Assembly: GCF_023701485.1 (NCBI RefSeq)
Contig: NZ_JAMQBK010000039.1
Location: 1 to 64,000, forward strand
Direction of reading: 5' to 3'
Source of the DNA: Aporhodopirellula aestuarii
GTDB lineage: Bacteria > Planctomycetota > Planctomycetia > Pirellulales > Pirellulaceae
DNA: 64,000 nt
Numbering within the stretch: position 1 is the stretch's first letter; every line of letters begins with the position of its first letter. A program made the translations under genes and the position numbers. Below the pieces are notes generated by a model that was given only the letters and a program-made list of their open reading frames with translations, searched no databases and was not told where the DNA came from. Positions 18,405-27,019 of this stretch are shown piece by piece.

Positions 18405-20591
18405 GTGACGACGACCGTTGCCAGCGAACCGTTTCTCTTCACACCGGGAATGTCAGAGACGTCCTCCGGTGCAGCTGGCGGTGCGCCGTTTCGCGGTGGA
18501 AACCCGGCGTCCACCGAAGGGCTTGTGGATCAAGCACGCCAGGAAATTTCTCAGATCGTTCGCGAAGTTGCCGCCGCGCAGCGGAGTGATGGCGGACGCG
18601 AAAAATACATGCGTTTCCTCGCCGATCGTGTTCTTCGAGCGATGGCGGCGCACGGTGTCGTGGTCTGGACCGCGATCGATGACTCGTCGAACACCGTTAC
18701 AACGAACGACGCCGGTAAACCGTTGTACTACCGCGCCGAACATCGCATCGGCACGATCACGGATCATCAATTCGATCCCACTGCCGAAGCGGTACACGAT
18801 TGTTTGTTGCTCGAAGTCGCGGGACAAAATTCGCCCGTCGTGGTGCCGCCAACTCCCGGGGCTTCGGACGCCGATGTTCCAGCCAACCCAACCAAATATC
18901 CGGCAGCGATCGTTCCTATTCTGGTGGACCCGGCAGCTTCGCTCCCCAATTGTTTGCTGGAGGTTTTTCTCGAACCCGGCGGCAGTCCCGCCAGCCAGAG
19001 GGGCTCGCTGCGTTTTCTGGCGCAGATGGGAGAACTCGCCGGTGAGTTTTTGCGAGCCGATCAACTCCGTACGATGACGCGACGATTGCGATCGCTCGAA
19101 GAATGCACGCAACTGATCGACCAGATGGGCAAACTCACGTCCACGCGAGCGATCCAGGCGGCGTGGGTCGATGCGGTCGCGCGGGTGACGAACTGCCCAC
19201 GAGTCGCGTTATGCCGCGTCGATCGTGGACGTCCGCAAATCGTTGCGGTCAGTCATGTTGACCGGATTGACCAACACAGTGATGCGGCGGCGGAGATTCG
19301 CCGTGTCGCTGAGGTGCCGCTGCGCCGCAACAAACGATTCGCGTTTGCCTCGATCGAAACCAATCGTCGCTCGGGAGAGGACCGTCGCCAATCCGAGTCG
19401 GCATCGAGCGGATCGGCAACCAACAAACCAGCGGTGATGCCGCGATGGTTGGTCGCTCATCATTGCGAATCAAGATGGCGGCTGGTCTTGTTCGAACCCA
19501 TCGACCAATCTCGCCAACAGGACGAGCCGAACCCCGAGGTCAGCGAAGTCCTTGAAAGGTTACTCATTGGCGGGAATCAAGCTTGGCTGGCTGCGAACCG
19601 GATCGAAGCGATTCCGGGCGGACGATGGTGGACCCGATTGTCTGCAACCGAAGAGGATGAGTCGGCGTTGGCGCTAGGATCCGAAAATACGGAACGCAAA
19701 CGTTCGGTATATTCAGCCGCTCGCCGTCGCTCCGGTTTAATCGCCGCGATCGCACTGACCACCACGCTGCTGCTCTGTTTGCCGATCCCGTCAATGGTTC
19801 CAGCGACCGGATTGATCCGCCCGTTGGAACTCGACACGTATCACACGGTGGCCGACGCGACGGTGGAAACGCTGCATGTGTATCACGGACAAACCGTACA
19901 AAGCGGTGACATGCTGGCAACTCTCGTTTCCCGTGAACTCACCGAACGCAAAACAACATTGCTGGGACGTCGCGCCGTTTTGATGCAGCGGCGTGATCAA
20001 TTTAATCATGCCTTGGTCGCATCGAGCAGCCCAACGGGTGGAGCCGCCGAATTGCAGAGCGATCACGAGATCAGCGAAGAGATCGACGCGATCGACCGTC
20101 AGCTCGAACTCATCGCCGAATGCGAAGCTGATCTCGTGCTTCGTGCCCGTCGTGACGGGCGTGTGGATGCATGGCGACTGCAAGAACGACTGGCGGGCCG
20201 GCCGCTCAAACGAGGTGACGTGGTGCTCAGCGTGATTGCCGAAGACACGACTTGGGTGGTGGACGCCACGATTCCTCAACGTCGTGTTGCGCGAGTTGAT
20301 CATGCTCTCGCCGAAGAAAACCTGACCGCTGAAGTCTCGACCCGATGGGCACCGGGTGAGTCGCAGAAGGCTACCCCGCATCGCTTTGGTCCTGTCGTTC
20401 CTGATCCCGTTGATGGGACCCCCGGCGTGATTTTGCGAATGACGTTGTCGGCGGCGCCTCAACTCGGCGACCAGCCGCTGACCGAAACGCCCGCCCGAGT
20501 TGCAATCCACTGCGGTCGAACATCGCTCGGATGGTTTCTCATGGAAGACATCGTCAGTTGGTGCCAAACCCGAGTCGGAATCTACCTATGA
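18405..20591 (+). CDS. HlyD-like membrane-fusion protein with large cytoplasmic N-terminal half
   Basis: 728 residues, GTG start. Residues 1 to about 440 are soluble with a GAF-like pattern (AAHGVVVWTAIDDSSN..., then VDAVARVTNCPRVALCRVDRG). One membrane helix at about 443-466 (GLIAAIALTTTLLLCLPIPS) is followed by a lipoyl/barrel-sandwich domain (VADATVETLHVYHGQTVQSGDMLATL), a helical hairpin and a final beta part, as in HlyD/MacA adaptors. The topology implies a cytoplasmic sensor or docking half and a periplasmic adaptor half. Its stop overlaps the next ATG (ATGA). First gene of the three-gene module; the GAF assignment is tentative. Confidence 0.8.
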   Translation: MTTTVASEPFLFTPGMSETSSGAAGGAPFRGGNPASTEGLVDQARQEISQIVREVAAAQRSDGGREKYMRFLADRVLRAMAAHGVVVWTAIDDSSNTVTTNDAGKPLYYRAEHRIGTITDHQFDPTAEAVHDCLLLEVAGQNSPVVVPPTPGASDADVPANPTKYPAAIVPILVDPAASLPNCLLEVFLEPGGSPASQRGSLRFLAQMGELAGEFLRADQLRTMTRRLRSLEECTQLIDQMGKLTSTRAIQAAWVDAVARVTNCPRVALCRVDRGRPQIVAVSHVDRIDQHSDAAAEIRRVAEVPLRRNKRFAFASIETNRRSGEDRRQSESASSGSATNKPAVMPRWLVAHHCESRWRLVLFEPIDQSRQQDEPNPEVSEVLERLLIGGNQAWLAANRIEAIPGGRWWTRLSATEEDESALALGSENTERKRSVYSAARRRSGLIAAIALTTTLLLCLPIPSMVPATGLIRPLELDTYHTVADATVETLHVYHGQTVQSGDMLATLVSRELTERKTTLLGRRAVLMQRRDQFNHALVASSSPTGGAAELQSDHEISEEIDAIDRQLELIAECEADLVLRARRDGRVDAWRLQERLAGRPLKRGDVVLSVIAEDTTWVVDATIPQRRVARVDHALAEENLTAEVSTRWAPGESQKATPHRFGPVVPDPVDGTPGVILRMTLSAAPQLGDQPLTETPARVAIHCGRTSLGWFLMEDIVSWCQTRVGIYL

Positions 20592-21601
20592 AGTCACCCA
20601 TCTTGTTTGCCGTCTTGGCCTTTGCGATTCCGTTGTCATCTCTCCACGGCAGCGACGATTCGGTTGTCGAGGTGCGAGACGTCGTCGTCGAATTCGCTGG
20701 AAAAATCGATGTCCCGGCGAGACAAAGTGGTCCGGTTGCGGAATTGAAGGCTCGGCAAAATCAGTGGGTGACTCAAGGTCAAACGATCGCGAAACTGGAT
20801 GACACCGCGTTGGTGATCCGTCGCCGGGCGGCATCGTTGCGATACGATTCCGCCCGTTTGGTGCTGCAAGATCGCGTCGAAATTCAGTACGCCGAAACAG
20901 CTCTCGCTGAAGCCCAAGCGGAACTGGATGACGGTCAAGCGGCGAGCGATCGAGTCAGTGGCGCGGTCGCACGCAATCAATTGCGGCGGATGAAGCTCGC
21001 CACCGAACGCGCCGAACTCGAACTCGCGCGAGCCGAAAAACAGTGGCGTCAAGCTGAGATCGACATGCAACTGCGTGCGGCCGATCTCGCCATGATCGAT
21101 CACGAACTGCAGCAACTCGAGTGCACGAGCCCGATTGATGGAATCGTCCTCGACGTGTATCGCGAACTTGGCGAATGGATTCATGCGGGTGACCCCTTAG
21201 TCACGATCGCCGACGCCGGTGTCCTGCATCTGCATGCCCTCGTTGATGCAGATCAGCTCGACCCGGCACGCTGTGTCGGTTTGTCGGTAACGGTCCATTG
21301 GTCCAACGAATCCAGGAAGCCGCATGTCTCCTCCTCGGCTTCGACTGCGCAGGGGACAGGCTCGTTACGCGGTCAGGTGATCTCGGTCGACCCGACTCGG
21401 TTACCCGGCAATCGCTTCCGTTTGCATGCCGAAGTCGAAAATCGGCGGCACATTGCCGGAACCGTCGACGCGCAGAAACCCGGCATGGTTGGCGATGGAT
21501 GGCAATTGTCGCCAGGGATGGAAGTGATGATGAAAATCCACTGCTCGGATGCTGAGATCGCGTGGAGGAAGAATCGCTCCGTATCGGGTTCGCTGAGATG
21601 A
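20588..21601 (+). CDS. HlyD-family periplasmic adaptor
   Basis: 337 residues from the ATG at 20588, which overlaps the upstream stop by 4 bases and begins a clean signal peptide (MKSPILFAVLAFAIPLSSLHG). A lipoyl half-motif (DVPARQSGPVAELKARQNQWVTQGQTIAKL) is followed by a long coiled-coil hairpin (about 90-190), the second half-motif (LECTSPIDGIVLDVYRELGEWIHAGDPLV) and a beta-barrel part, the standard membrane-fusion protein order. It would be periplasmic. The next gene starts inside its stop (ATGA at 21598). Confidence 0.87.
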   Translation: MKSPILFAVLAFAIPLSSLHGSDDSVVEVRDVVVEFAGKIDVPARQSGPVAELKARQNQWVTQGQTIAKLDDTALVIRRRAASLRYDSARLVLQDRVEIQYAETALAEAQAELDDGQAASDRVSGAVARNQLRRMKLATERAELELARAEKQWRQAEIDMQLRAADLAMIDHELQQLECTSPIDGIVLDVYRELGEWIHAGDPLVTIADAGVLHLHALVDADQLDPARCVGLSVTVHWSNESRKPHVSSSASTAQGTGSLRGQVISVDPTRLPGNRFRLHAEVENRRHIAGTVDAQKPGMVGDGWQLSPGMEVMMKIHCSDAEIAWRKNRSVSGSLR

Positions 21602-23697
21602 GCCGGTTGCCGCTCCGCCGCGACCTGCAAATCTCGACGCTGTCGGGAAACCGCGATTGTGTGATCGTCGACGACATTGGCGGTCGCTTCGCCAGAATCA
21701 AACGAGCGGTTTGGGATCAACTGTGCGGTTGGTCGAGCGGTCAAGACACGGTATCGACTGAGCCGGATGCCTCCTTATGGCAGCAGGCCGTCGCCGCGGG
21801 ATGGACGGAGAACCGCTGCGGCCGCGTTGCTGGTCCCTCCTGGTCGTTGCTTTCAATACGTATTCCGATCGGGTCCATTGATCCGATCGCACGCCGATTG
21901 GTGCGTTGGAGTGGTTTCGTTTATGCACCGCGAGCGTTGCTGTTCTGGATCATTGCCGCCATCGCCGGATTGATCATGATCGTCGTGCGGTGGGAGAATT
22001 GGAGCGGATCCATTCCGTCGCTTTCGGCTTATCTGCAATCGCTACATCCGGTGAGTGTTGCGTTGTTATTCGTGATCACGAAATCAGTGCATGAACTGGG
22101 GCACGCGACCGCATGTCGACGCCTGGGGTCTCGGTGCGGCGTAGCGGGGATTTGGTTCCTGTGTTTGATGCCGTGTCCCTATGTCGATGTTACCGAAGTT
22201 TGGCGACAACCAAACGCGATCCGGCGCGCGGCGGTGATGGCGTCCGGGATGATTGCCGAAGGTGTGTTGTGTGTGCTTGCGATCTGGGCATGGATTTTGT
22301 CGGATTCGCCGAATGTTCAATTGGCGGCGATGAATATCATCTTGGTGTGTGGCGTCAGCACGATTTTATTCAACGCTAACCCACTCATGCGGTACGACGG
22401 ATATTTCATCTTGAGTGATCTCGTCGACAGCACCAATTTGCGAAGCGAAGCACGGCGAGCGTGGCAACGATTTTTGACCGAGCCGCTTATGCGATGGCTC
22501 CACCTCGGGCATCGCCGTTGGGCGCTTCTGATTTACCATGTCGCAGCGGCTGTCTATCGGTTGACCCTGGTCGTCGCGATCGCCGCGATGTTGCTCGGTA
22601 TCGCCGATCGATGGGGCGCGTGGCGGTTAGTGGCCACGGTGTTAGTTGCGATGGCGGGCCGAGCCTTGTATCGAAAAATGAATGCGGGATGGGAAATGTG
22701 GAAGGGAAGCGGATTCTGGTCGGCGGTTTCGAGCATTCGGCGTCGCGGGTTGGTGTTGCTCGCGGTCGCCGCAGTGGTGGCTCTGATTGGTGTGCCGATG
22801 CCGCGATATCGACATGTCGAAGGTCAGATACGCAGCAAGGATGCCCATAGCGTTTACTTGCCCGCCGAAGGCACGATTGACGAGGTGAACGTGCGAGTAG
22901 GGGATCAAGTTTTGCAGGGGCAATGTTTAGCTCGGCTTAGCGATCCTGAGCTATCACTCGAAATGGCAGCAACGCACGGGCAAGCACGCGTGCTTGAGCA
23001 TCGCTCCCGAGCAGCCCGGCTCGCGTCATTGCAGTCCAGCCGCAATATGAATGCAATGTCGAGCCGAAATCGCCGCCAATCGGGAGTTCCAGGTCATGCA
23101 CCGGAGTCACATTGGGATGTGCTCGATGCGGCGACTCGAGCGGTTACCGAAAAAGTCGCCGAATTGCAGTCTCGGCAATCAAAACTGGACGTTCTGTCTC
23201 CGGCCGACGGAGTGATTTTGCCGTCCGGCGACGTTCCAGTGGCTCAGCACGACGTGCATCAAAATCCGATTCATCTTTCGCCCGGTGTAGGAGAGCCAGC
23301 GGGTGATCGCTACTCATGGTGCCGCGTTGCGTCCTCGAATCGTCTGCAGCTATTTATGCCGATGAACGCGGGTGACCAACACGATGTTCAGATCGGTTGC
23401 CCGGTGCGATTTCGTATTCCCGGTTATGATTCCACTGTCTTGAGGTCGGAAGTGTCGGGTGTTTCTCCGCTGCATGCCCCGGATACGTTAGAGTCTCAGC
23501 CGACGTCGCGACCCGAAGGTGACAACCCCGATTTGCGTGTCTACCAAGCCGTGTGTGATGTCCCTGAACAGGTTGATATTCCGATCGACACACTGCCCCG
23601 TTGGGAGGGAGTCCGCTGTGAAGTGGTGGTGCATTTGCCACCGCGACCACTGTGGAAAGATCTTTGGCAGATGGTCCAAGACATCATGGGTATTTAG
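21598..23697 (+). CDS. M50-type membrane metalloprotease fused to HlyD-like C-terminus
   Basis: 699 residues from the ATG at 21598 (a GTG at 21562 would add 12). Residues 1-75 (IVDDIGGRFARIKRAVWDQL) resemble a small PqqD-like module. The membrane part carries HELGH at 165-169 and NPLMRYDGY at 261-269, the HExxH and NPxxxxDG motifs of site-2 proteases, with several helices around. From about residue 421 a lipoyl-like motif (AEGTIDEVNVRVGDQVLQGQ) begins a HlyD-like periplasmic half. Similar fusions occur beside peptide-export systems. No ABC transporter or precursor-peptide gene is adjacent. Confidence 0.87.
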   Translation: MSRLPLRRDLQISTLSGNRDCVIVDDIGGRFARIKRAVWDQLCGWSSGQDTVSTEPDASLWQQAVAAGWTENRCGRVAGPSWSLLSIRIPIGSIDPIARRLVRWSGFVYAPRALLFWIIAAIAGLIMIVVRWENWSGSIPSLSAYLQSLHPVSVALLFVITKSVHELGHATACRRLGSRCGVAGIWFLCLMPCPYVDVTEVWRQPNAIRRAAVMASGMIAEGVLCVLAIWAWILSDSPNVQLAAMNIILVCGVSTILFNANPLMRYDGYFILSDLVDSTNLRSEARRAWQRFLTEPLMRWLHLGHRRWALLIYHVAAAVYRLTLVVAIAAMLLGIADRWGAWRLVATVLVAMAGRALYRKMNAGWEMWKGSGFWSAVSSIRRRGLVLLAVAAVVALIGVPMPRYRHVEGQIRSKDAHSVYLPAEGTIDEVNVRVGDQVLQGQCLARLSDPELSLEMAATHGQARVLEHRSRAARLASLQSSRNMNAMSSRNRRQSGVPGHAPESHWDVLDAATRAVTEKVAELQSRQSKLDVLSPADGVILPSGDVPVAQHDVHQNPIHLSPGVGEPAGDRYSWCRVASSNRLQLFMPMNAGDQHDVQIGCPVRFRIPGYDSTVLRSEVSGVSPLHAPDTLESQPTSRPEGDNPDLRVYQAVCDVPEQVDIPIDTLPRWEGVRCEVVVHLPPRPLWKDLWQMVQDIMGI

Positions 23698-23734
23698 CGA
23701 GCACGGGCGGATGGAACCGACATCTGCCAATGCC

Positions 23735-24364
23735 TTACGCTGACTTGGTTTCCTGGTACGTCCACAGGCAGCGGATGCGTTCGATTTTGCGTGAAATCGT
23801 TCGTTCGACGCAGTTCATCATTTCCGAGATTTCTTTGTTGGAATAGCCTTCGAATTTGAGCCAAGCGATACGGCGAAGGTTTGGGTCGGGCAGTCTGTCC
23901 ATAAGTTCTTGAATCGTTTCGGCGGCTCCCATTGCCATTTCGGGCGACGGTTCCTGCCCGAGGACTTGTTCGAGGCCGGGCCTCGTTGTGTCATCGGAAG
24001 AGATGAAGATCGATTCGCCACGCACCCGTCCGCTGCCGCGTTTGGCGGCGATTTGTCGACGATACTGCGCCGAGATTTTTCTAGCGGTGATCACCACTAG
24101 CAGTTTCCACAGATCTGAAGGGTCGTCCAACTGTGTCACGCGATCCTCTTTGATTGCGCGAAAGAGACTATTAAATGAGCTGATCGCGATGTCTTCTTCG
24201 TCGAACTCTCGCATCCGTGTTCCACGCAGTTTGCTGCGGGTCATCGCAATCAGCCGCGAGAAATAGGTATTCCAGATTTCCTGTTGCGTGCGTGAATCGC
24301 CCTTTTTCAGGTTGCCGATCCACGTTGAAAGTTCATCGTCCAATTCCATCTCGCACCTGATCAC
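23735..24364 (-). CDS. ECF-type RNA polymerase sigma factor (planctomycete type)
   Basis: 209 residues, Sigma70_ECF-like (pfam07638). Region 2 is TQQEIWNTYFSRLIAMTRSKL and following DEEDIAISSFNSLFRAI, region 4 is RIAWLKFEGYSNKEISEMMN and VERTISRKIERIRCLW. A start at 24349 (MELDDEL) is equally likely. It is divergent from a cNMP-binding Ser/Thr kinase gene across a 300-base region. In planctomycetes these sigma factors are often encoded next to Ser/Thr kinases and lack a classical anti-sigma factor, so phosphorylation control by the neighbour is a reasonable inference. Confidence 0.9.
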   Translation of the reverse strand: MIRCEMELDDELSTWIGNLKKGDSRTQQEIWNTYFSRLIAMTRSKLRGTRMREFDEEDIAISSFNSLFRAIKEDRVTQLDDPSDLWKLLVVITARKISAQYRRQIAAKRGSGRVRGESIFISSDDTTRPGLEQVLGQEPSPEMAMGAAETIQELMDRLPDPNLRRIAWLKFEGYSNKEISEMMNCVERTISRKIERIRCLWTYQETKSA

Positions 24365-24664
24365 ACGTTGTGTTGACCCGTCCTGATTGACGAGTCGCCT
24401 CTGGTATCTTGTTCACTGACGCGGCGGTACTCGCCCCATGGTCTGCCAGGTTTGTCATCGTTCTGCACCAGCGTTTTGCTGGGAATTCTCGAAAACGCGA
24501 CGGTTACTAATCGGGATCGCTATTCGAGTCGTCGGCCGGTTGGGGGCAGCCTCGGGGGACCCGTATGATACAGTATCGTGCGAGAGAGGGCGGGGGGAGT
24601 ATGATTGATTCGCCGACGCTGGGCAGCGGCAACGACGTCGCCGTGTTATTAAAAGAGTTAAATC
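24365..24664. promoter_or_regulatory. divergent promoter region, sigma factor / kinase
   Basis: 300 bases between two divergent genes. On the plus strand TATGAT at 24564-24569 resembles a -10 box, without a good -35. From 24601 a short reading frame precedes and overlaps the kinase start (separate entry). TTGAC-like hexamers occur at 24372-24392, but none pairs convincingly with a -10. Confidence 0.3.
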
Positions 24665-24675
24665 GTGGCCTATGA
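24601..24675 (+). CDS. possible 24-residue leader ORF overlapping the kinase start
   Basis: ATG at 24601 preceded by a purine-rich GGGGGGAG, reading MIDSPTLGSGNDVAVLLKEL and four more residues before TGA at 24673. It overlaps the kinase GTG (24665) in another frame by 11 bases, the geometry of translational coupling. It may be chance; there is no homology evidence. Confidence 0.25.
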   Translation: MIDSPTLGSGNDVAVLLKELNRGL

Positions 24676-26215
24676 TAAACAATTGACTCCGGACGAGCTC
24701 GCGACGATCGATCAATTGTGCGATGAGTTCGAAATCGCTTGGCTGCTATCAGGCGGACGCGAATCGCTGCAGCAATGGGTCGAAAAAGCGGCCGAACCGC
24801 TGCGTACCAAATTGTTTGCCGAGTTGTTGGCGATGGATGCCCAATTGCGGACGCGGCAGGACGAATCGTCGCTGATGTATTCACTTTCGCGCATATGTCC
24901 GTTCGATGTGGTCATGCCCGAGGAGGAATCGTCATTTTTCGGCGACGGAAGGTTGGTGTCGATTCGGACCGCGCGTCACGCTTTGGTCGACTGTCCGACC
25001 TTTGCGGGGCTGACTCGCACAGCAGTCGAACGACTTGAGCAGTCATTCACCGAGAGCAAGTTTGTTGCCGGCGACGCGATGATGAGCCAAGGGGCACCGA
25101 CGCAGGGGCTGTTCATCGTTCTGTCCGGACATCTTGAGATACGAAAAACCTCCGAGACGGGAGAGACCTCAGTGATCGATCGTTGTGGTCCAGGGAGCGT
25201 AGTCGGCGAGATGTCGCTTTTAAGCGGACACACCTGCACCGCGACGGTACTCGCAACCGAAAACGTGCGAACGTTGACCCTTTCGGCAGACGCGTTCGCG
25301 GACTTGCGGGAGGAATTCCCCGAAATCGAAATCGCGCTGAGCCAATTGGTGAGCGATCGACTCGGCCGACGCGAGATCGATGCACTTTGTGGACGCAGCT
25401 TGGGCGGATACCGTTTGCTGCGATGCATCGGTCGAGGAGGCATGGGGGTTATCTATGAGAGTCATCCCGACGGTGAACCGGAACGTCGCGTGGCTTTGAA
25501 AATGCTTCGTCATCGCTTCGTGCACGATCCCGCCGTCGTGGACCTGTTTCACCGAGAGTCGAGTGTGCTTCAGAGTCTGCGTCATCGCAACGTGATCGAA
25601 GTTTACGATTCGTTCGTCGACGTGCGAACGCGGTTTTTGGTTTTGGAATTATTCGACGGTACCGACTTGCGTTGTGTGCTTCGCCATCGGGGTTCGCTGG
25701 ACGAATCCTCCGTGCGACGATTGGTCGGGCAGATCGCCTGCGGTTTACACCACGCCCACTCGAAGAATGTGGTGCATTTGGACGTCAAACCCGAGAACGT
25801 CTTACTGGACCGCCAAGGTCGGGTGGCGCTCGCCGATTTCGGTTTGTGTCAGTCGTTGGATCAAGATCAATCGGATCTCTACATCAAGGGGACACCCGCT
25901 TACATGGCACCCGAACAATTGTGCGGCGACGCGGTCACTCCGAGTTCGGATTGGTACGCGTTGGGTTGCATGATGGCTGAGTTAGCAACCGGACGACGAT
26001 TGTTTCAAGATCGTGACCCCGTCAATTTACTCGATCTCAAACGGGCGACCGTTCCGTCGTCTGAATGGCCCAAGCTGAATGTGTCCGACGAACTACAGGG
26101 CGTGCTCACGGGGCTACTCCACCCCGATCCGAAGTGCCGCCGATGGGATGCCGATCAAATGTGTTCCTGGGCCGATGACACTCCCGAATTAGCCGCCGAC
26201 ATCACGACCGGTTGA
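24665..26215 (+). CDS. serine/threonine kinase with cyclic-nucleotide-binding-like domain
   Basis: 516 residues, GTG start, AGAG 9 bases upstream. Residues about 115-235 form a cNMP-binding/CRP-like beta roll (GDAMMSQGAPTQGLFIVLSG ... GSVVGEMSLLSGHTCTATV). A Hanks kinase follows: GRGGMG glycine loop, Lys279 in VALKML, catalytic loop HLDVKPEN (371-378) with Leu where most kinases have Arg, and DFG at 391-393, then GTPAYMAPEQ. All catalytic residues are present, so it should be active but of the non-RD type. No membrane segment, so a cytoplasmic kinase possibly gated by a nucleotide. Divergent from an ECF sigma factor, a likely partner. Confidence 0.92.
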   Translation: MAYDKQLTPDELATIDQLCDEFEIAWLLSGGRESLQQWVEKAAEPLRTKLFAELLAMDAQLRTRQDESSLMYSLSRICPFDVVMPEEESSFFGDGRLVSIRTARHALVDCPTFAGLTRTAVERLEQSFTESKFVAGDAMMSQGAPTQGLFIVLSGHLEIRKTSETGETSVIDRCGPGSVVGEMSLLSGHTCTATVLATENVRTLTLSADAFADLREEFPEIEIALSQLVSDRLGRREIDALCGRSLGGYRLLRCIGRGGMGVIYESHPDGEPERRVALKMLRHRFVHDPAVVDLFHRESSVLQSLRHRNVIEVYDSFVDVRTRFLVLELFDGTDLRCVLRHRGSLDESSVRRLVGQIACGLHHAHSKNVVHLDVKPENVLLDRQGRVALADFGLCQSLDQDQSDLYIKGTPAYMAPEQLCGDAVTPSSDWYALGCMMAELATGRRLFQDRDPVNLLDLKRATVPSSEWPKLNVSDELQGVLTGLLHPDPKCRRWDADQMCSWADDTPELAADITTG

Positions 26216-26223
26216 CCAACAAC

Positions 26224-26961
26224 ATGAATTCTCCATTCCTGACGGCTGAATGGCGTCGACTCGTGATGCTGAATTTCGAGATCGATCCCGTCGAGCTTAG
26301 CGAATTCGTTCCAGCGGGAACCGAGATCGATTTTTGGGAAGGCAAAACGTTTGTCAGCTTGGTCGCGTTCCAGTTTTTGCATACGAAGGTACTGGGCGTT
26401 CCGATTCCGTTTCATCGCAATTTCGACGAAGTCAACTTGCGGTTTTATGTGCGGCATCGAGCCAGCGGGGAGTGGCGACGCGGCGTAGTGTTTGTGCGTG
26501 AAGTCGTGCCACGGTTCGCGATCGCGGCGGTAGCGAGATGGATCTACAAAGAGAACTATGTCTCTCTGCCCATGCGATCGACGCTCGCAGCTCCTTCGCC
26601 TCAAGCCAACGGGCGAGCCAGTTACAGTTGGCGGCACGCCGGTCAATGGCTAACGATCGGGGGCGAGTACCACGGCGACCCTTTTTATCCTGAACCGGGC
26701 TCCCAAGAAGAATTCATTACCGAACACTACTGGGGCTACTCGTCCAAGCGAAACCGCGGCACGATCGAATACCAAGTCGAACACCCTCAGTGGCGAGTTT
26801 GGGAGGCGGTCAGCACTCAACTCGATGGCGACTTCGCCGGATTTTATGGAAAGCAATTTGCCAACTCACTCGCCTCCTCCCCATCCTCCACCTTCGTCGC
26901 CGAAGGCTCACCCGTGACCGTAAGACAGGGCCAAGCTATCTTGGGAACGGCTGCCAACTGA
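26224..26961 (+). CDS. DUF2071 (YqjF-like) protein
   Basis: 245 residues from the ATG at 26224, 8 bases after the kinase stop (a TTG at 26212 overlaps that stop). The pattern FLTAEWRRLVMLNFEIDP near the N-terminus, FWEGKTFVSLVAFQFLHTKV, FDEVNLRFYVRH and ITEHYWGYSSKRNRGTIEYQVEHPQW are diagnostic of DUF2071/YqjF. Function unknown; acetoacetate-decarboxylase-like fold is known for the wider group. May be co-transcribed with the kinase gene. Confidence 0.88.
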   Translation: MNSPFLTAEWRRLVMLNFEIDPVELSEFVPAGTEIDFWEGKTFVSLVAFQFLHTKVLGVPIPFHRNFDEVNLRFYVRHRASGEWRRGVVFVREVVPRFAIAAVARWIYKENYVSLPMRSTLAAPSPQANGRASYSWRHAGQWLTIGGEYHGDPFYPEPGSQEEFITEHYWGYSSKRNRGTIEYQVEHPQWRVWEAVSTQLDGDFAGFYGKQFANSLASSPSSTFVAEGSPVTVRQGQAILGTAAN

Positions 26962-27019
26962 GGTCAAGTCAACTCCATACGCGCTGACGGCATCAACGAT
27001 GAAATAATTCGACTCGGAC

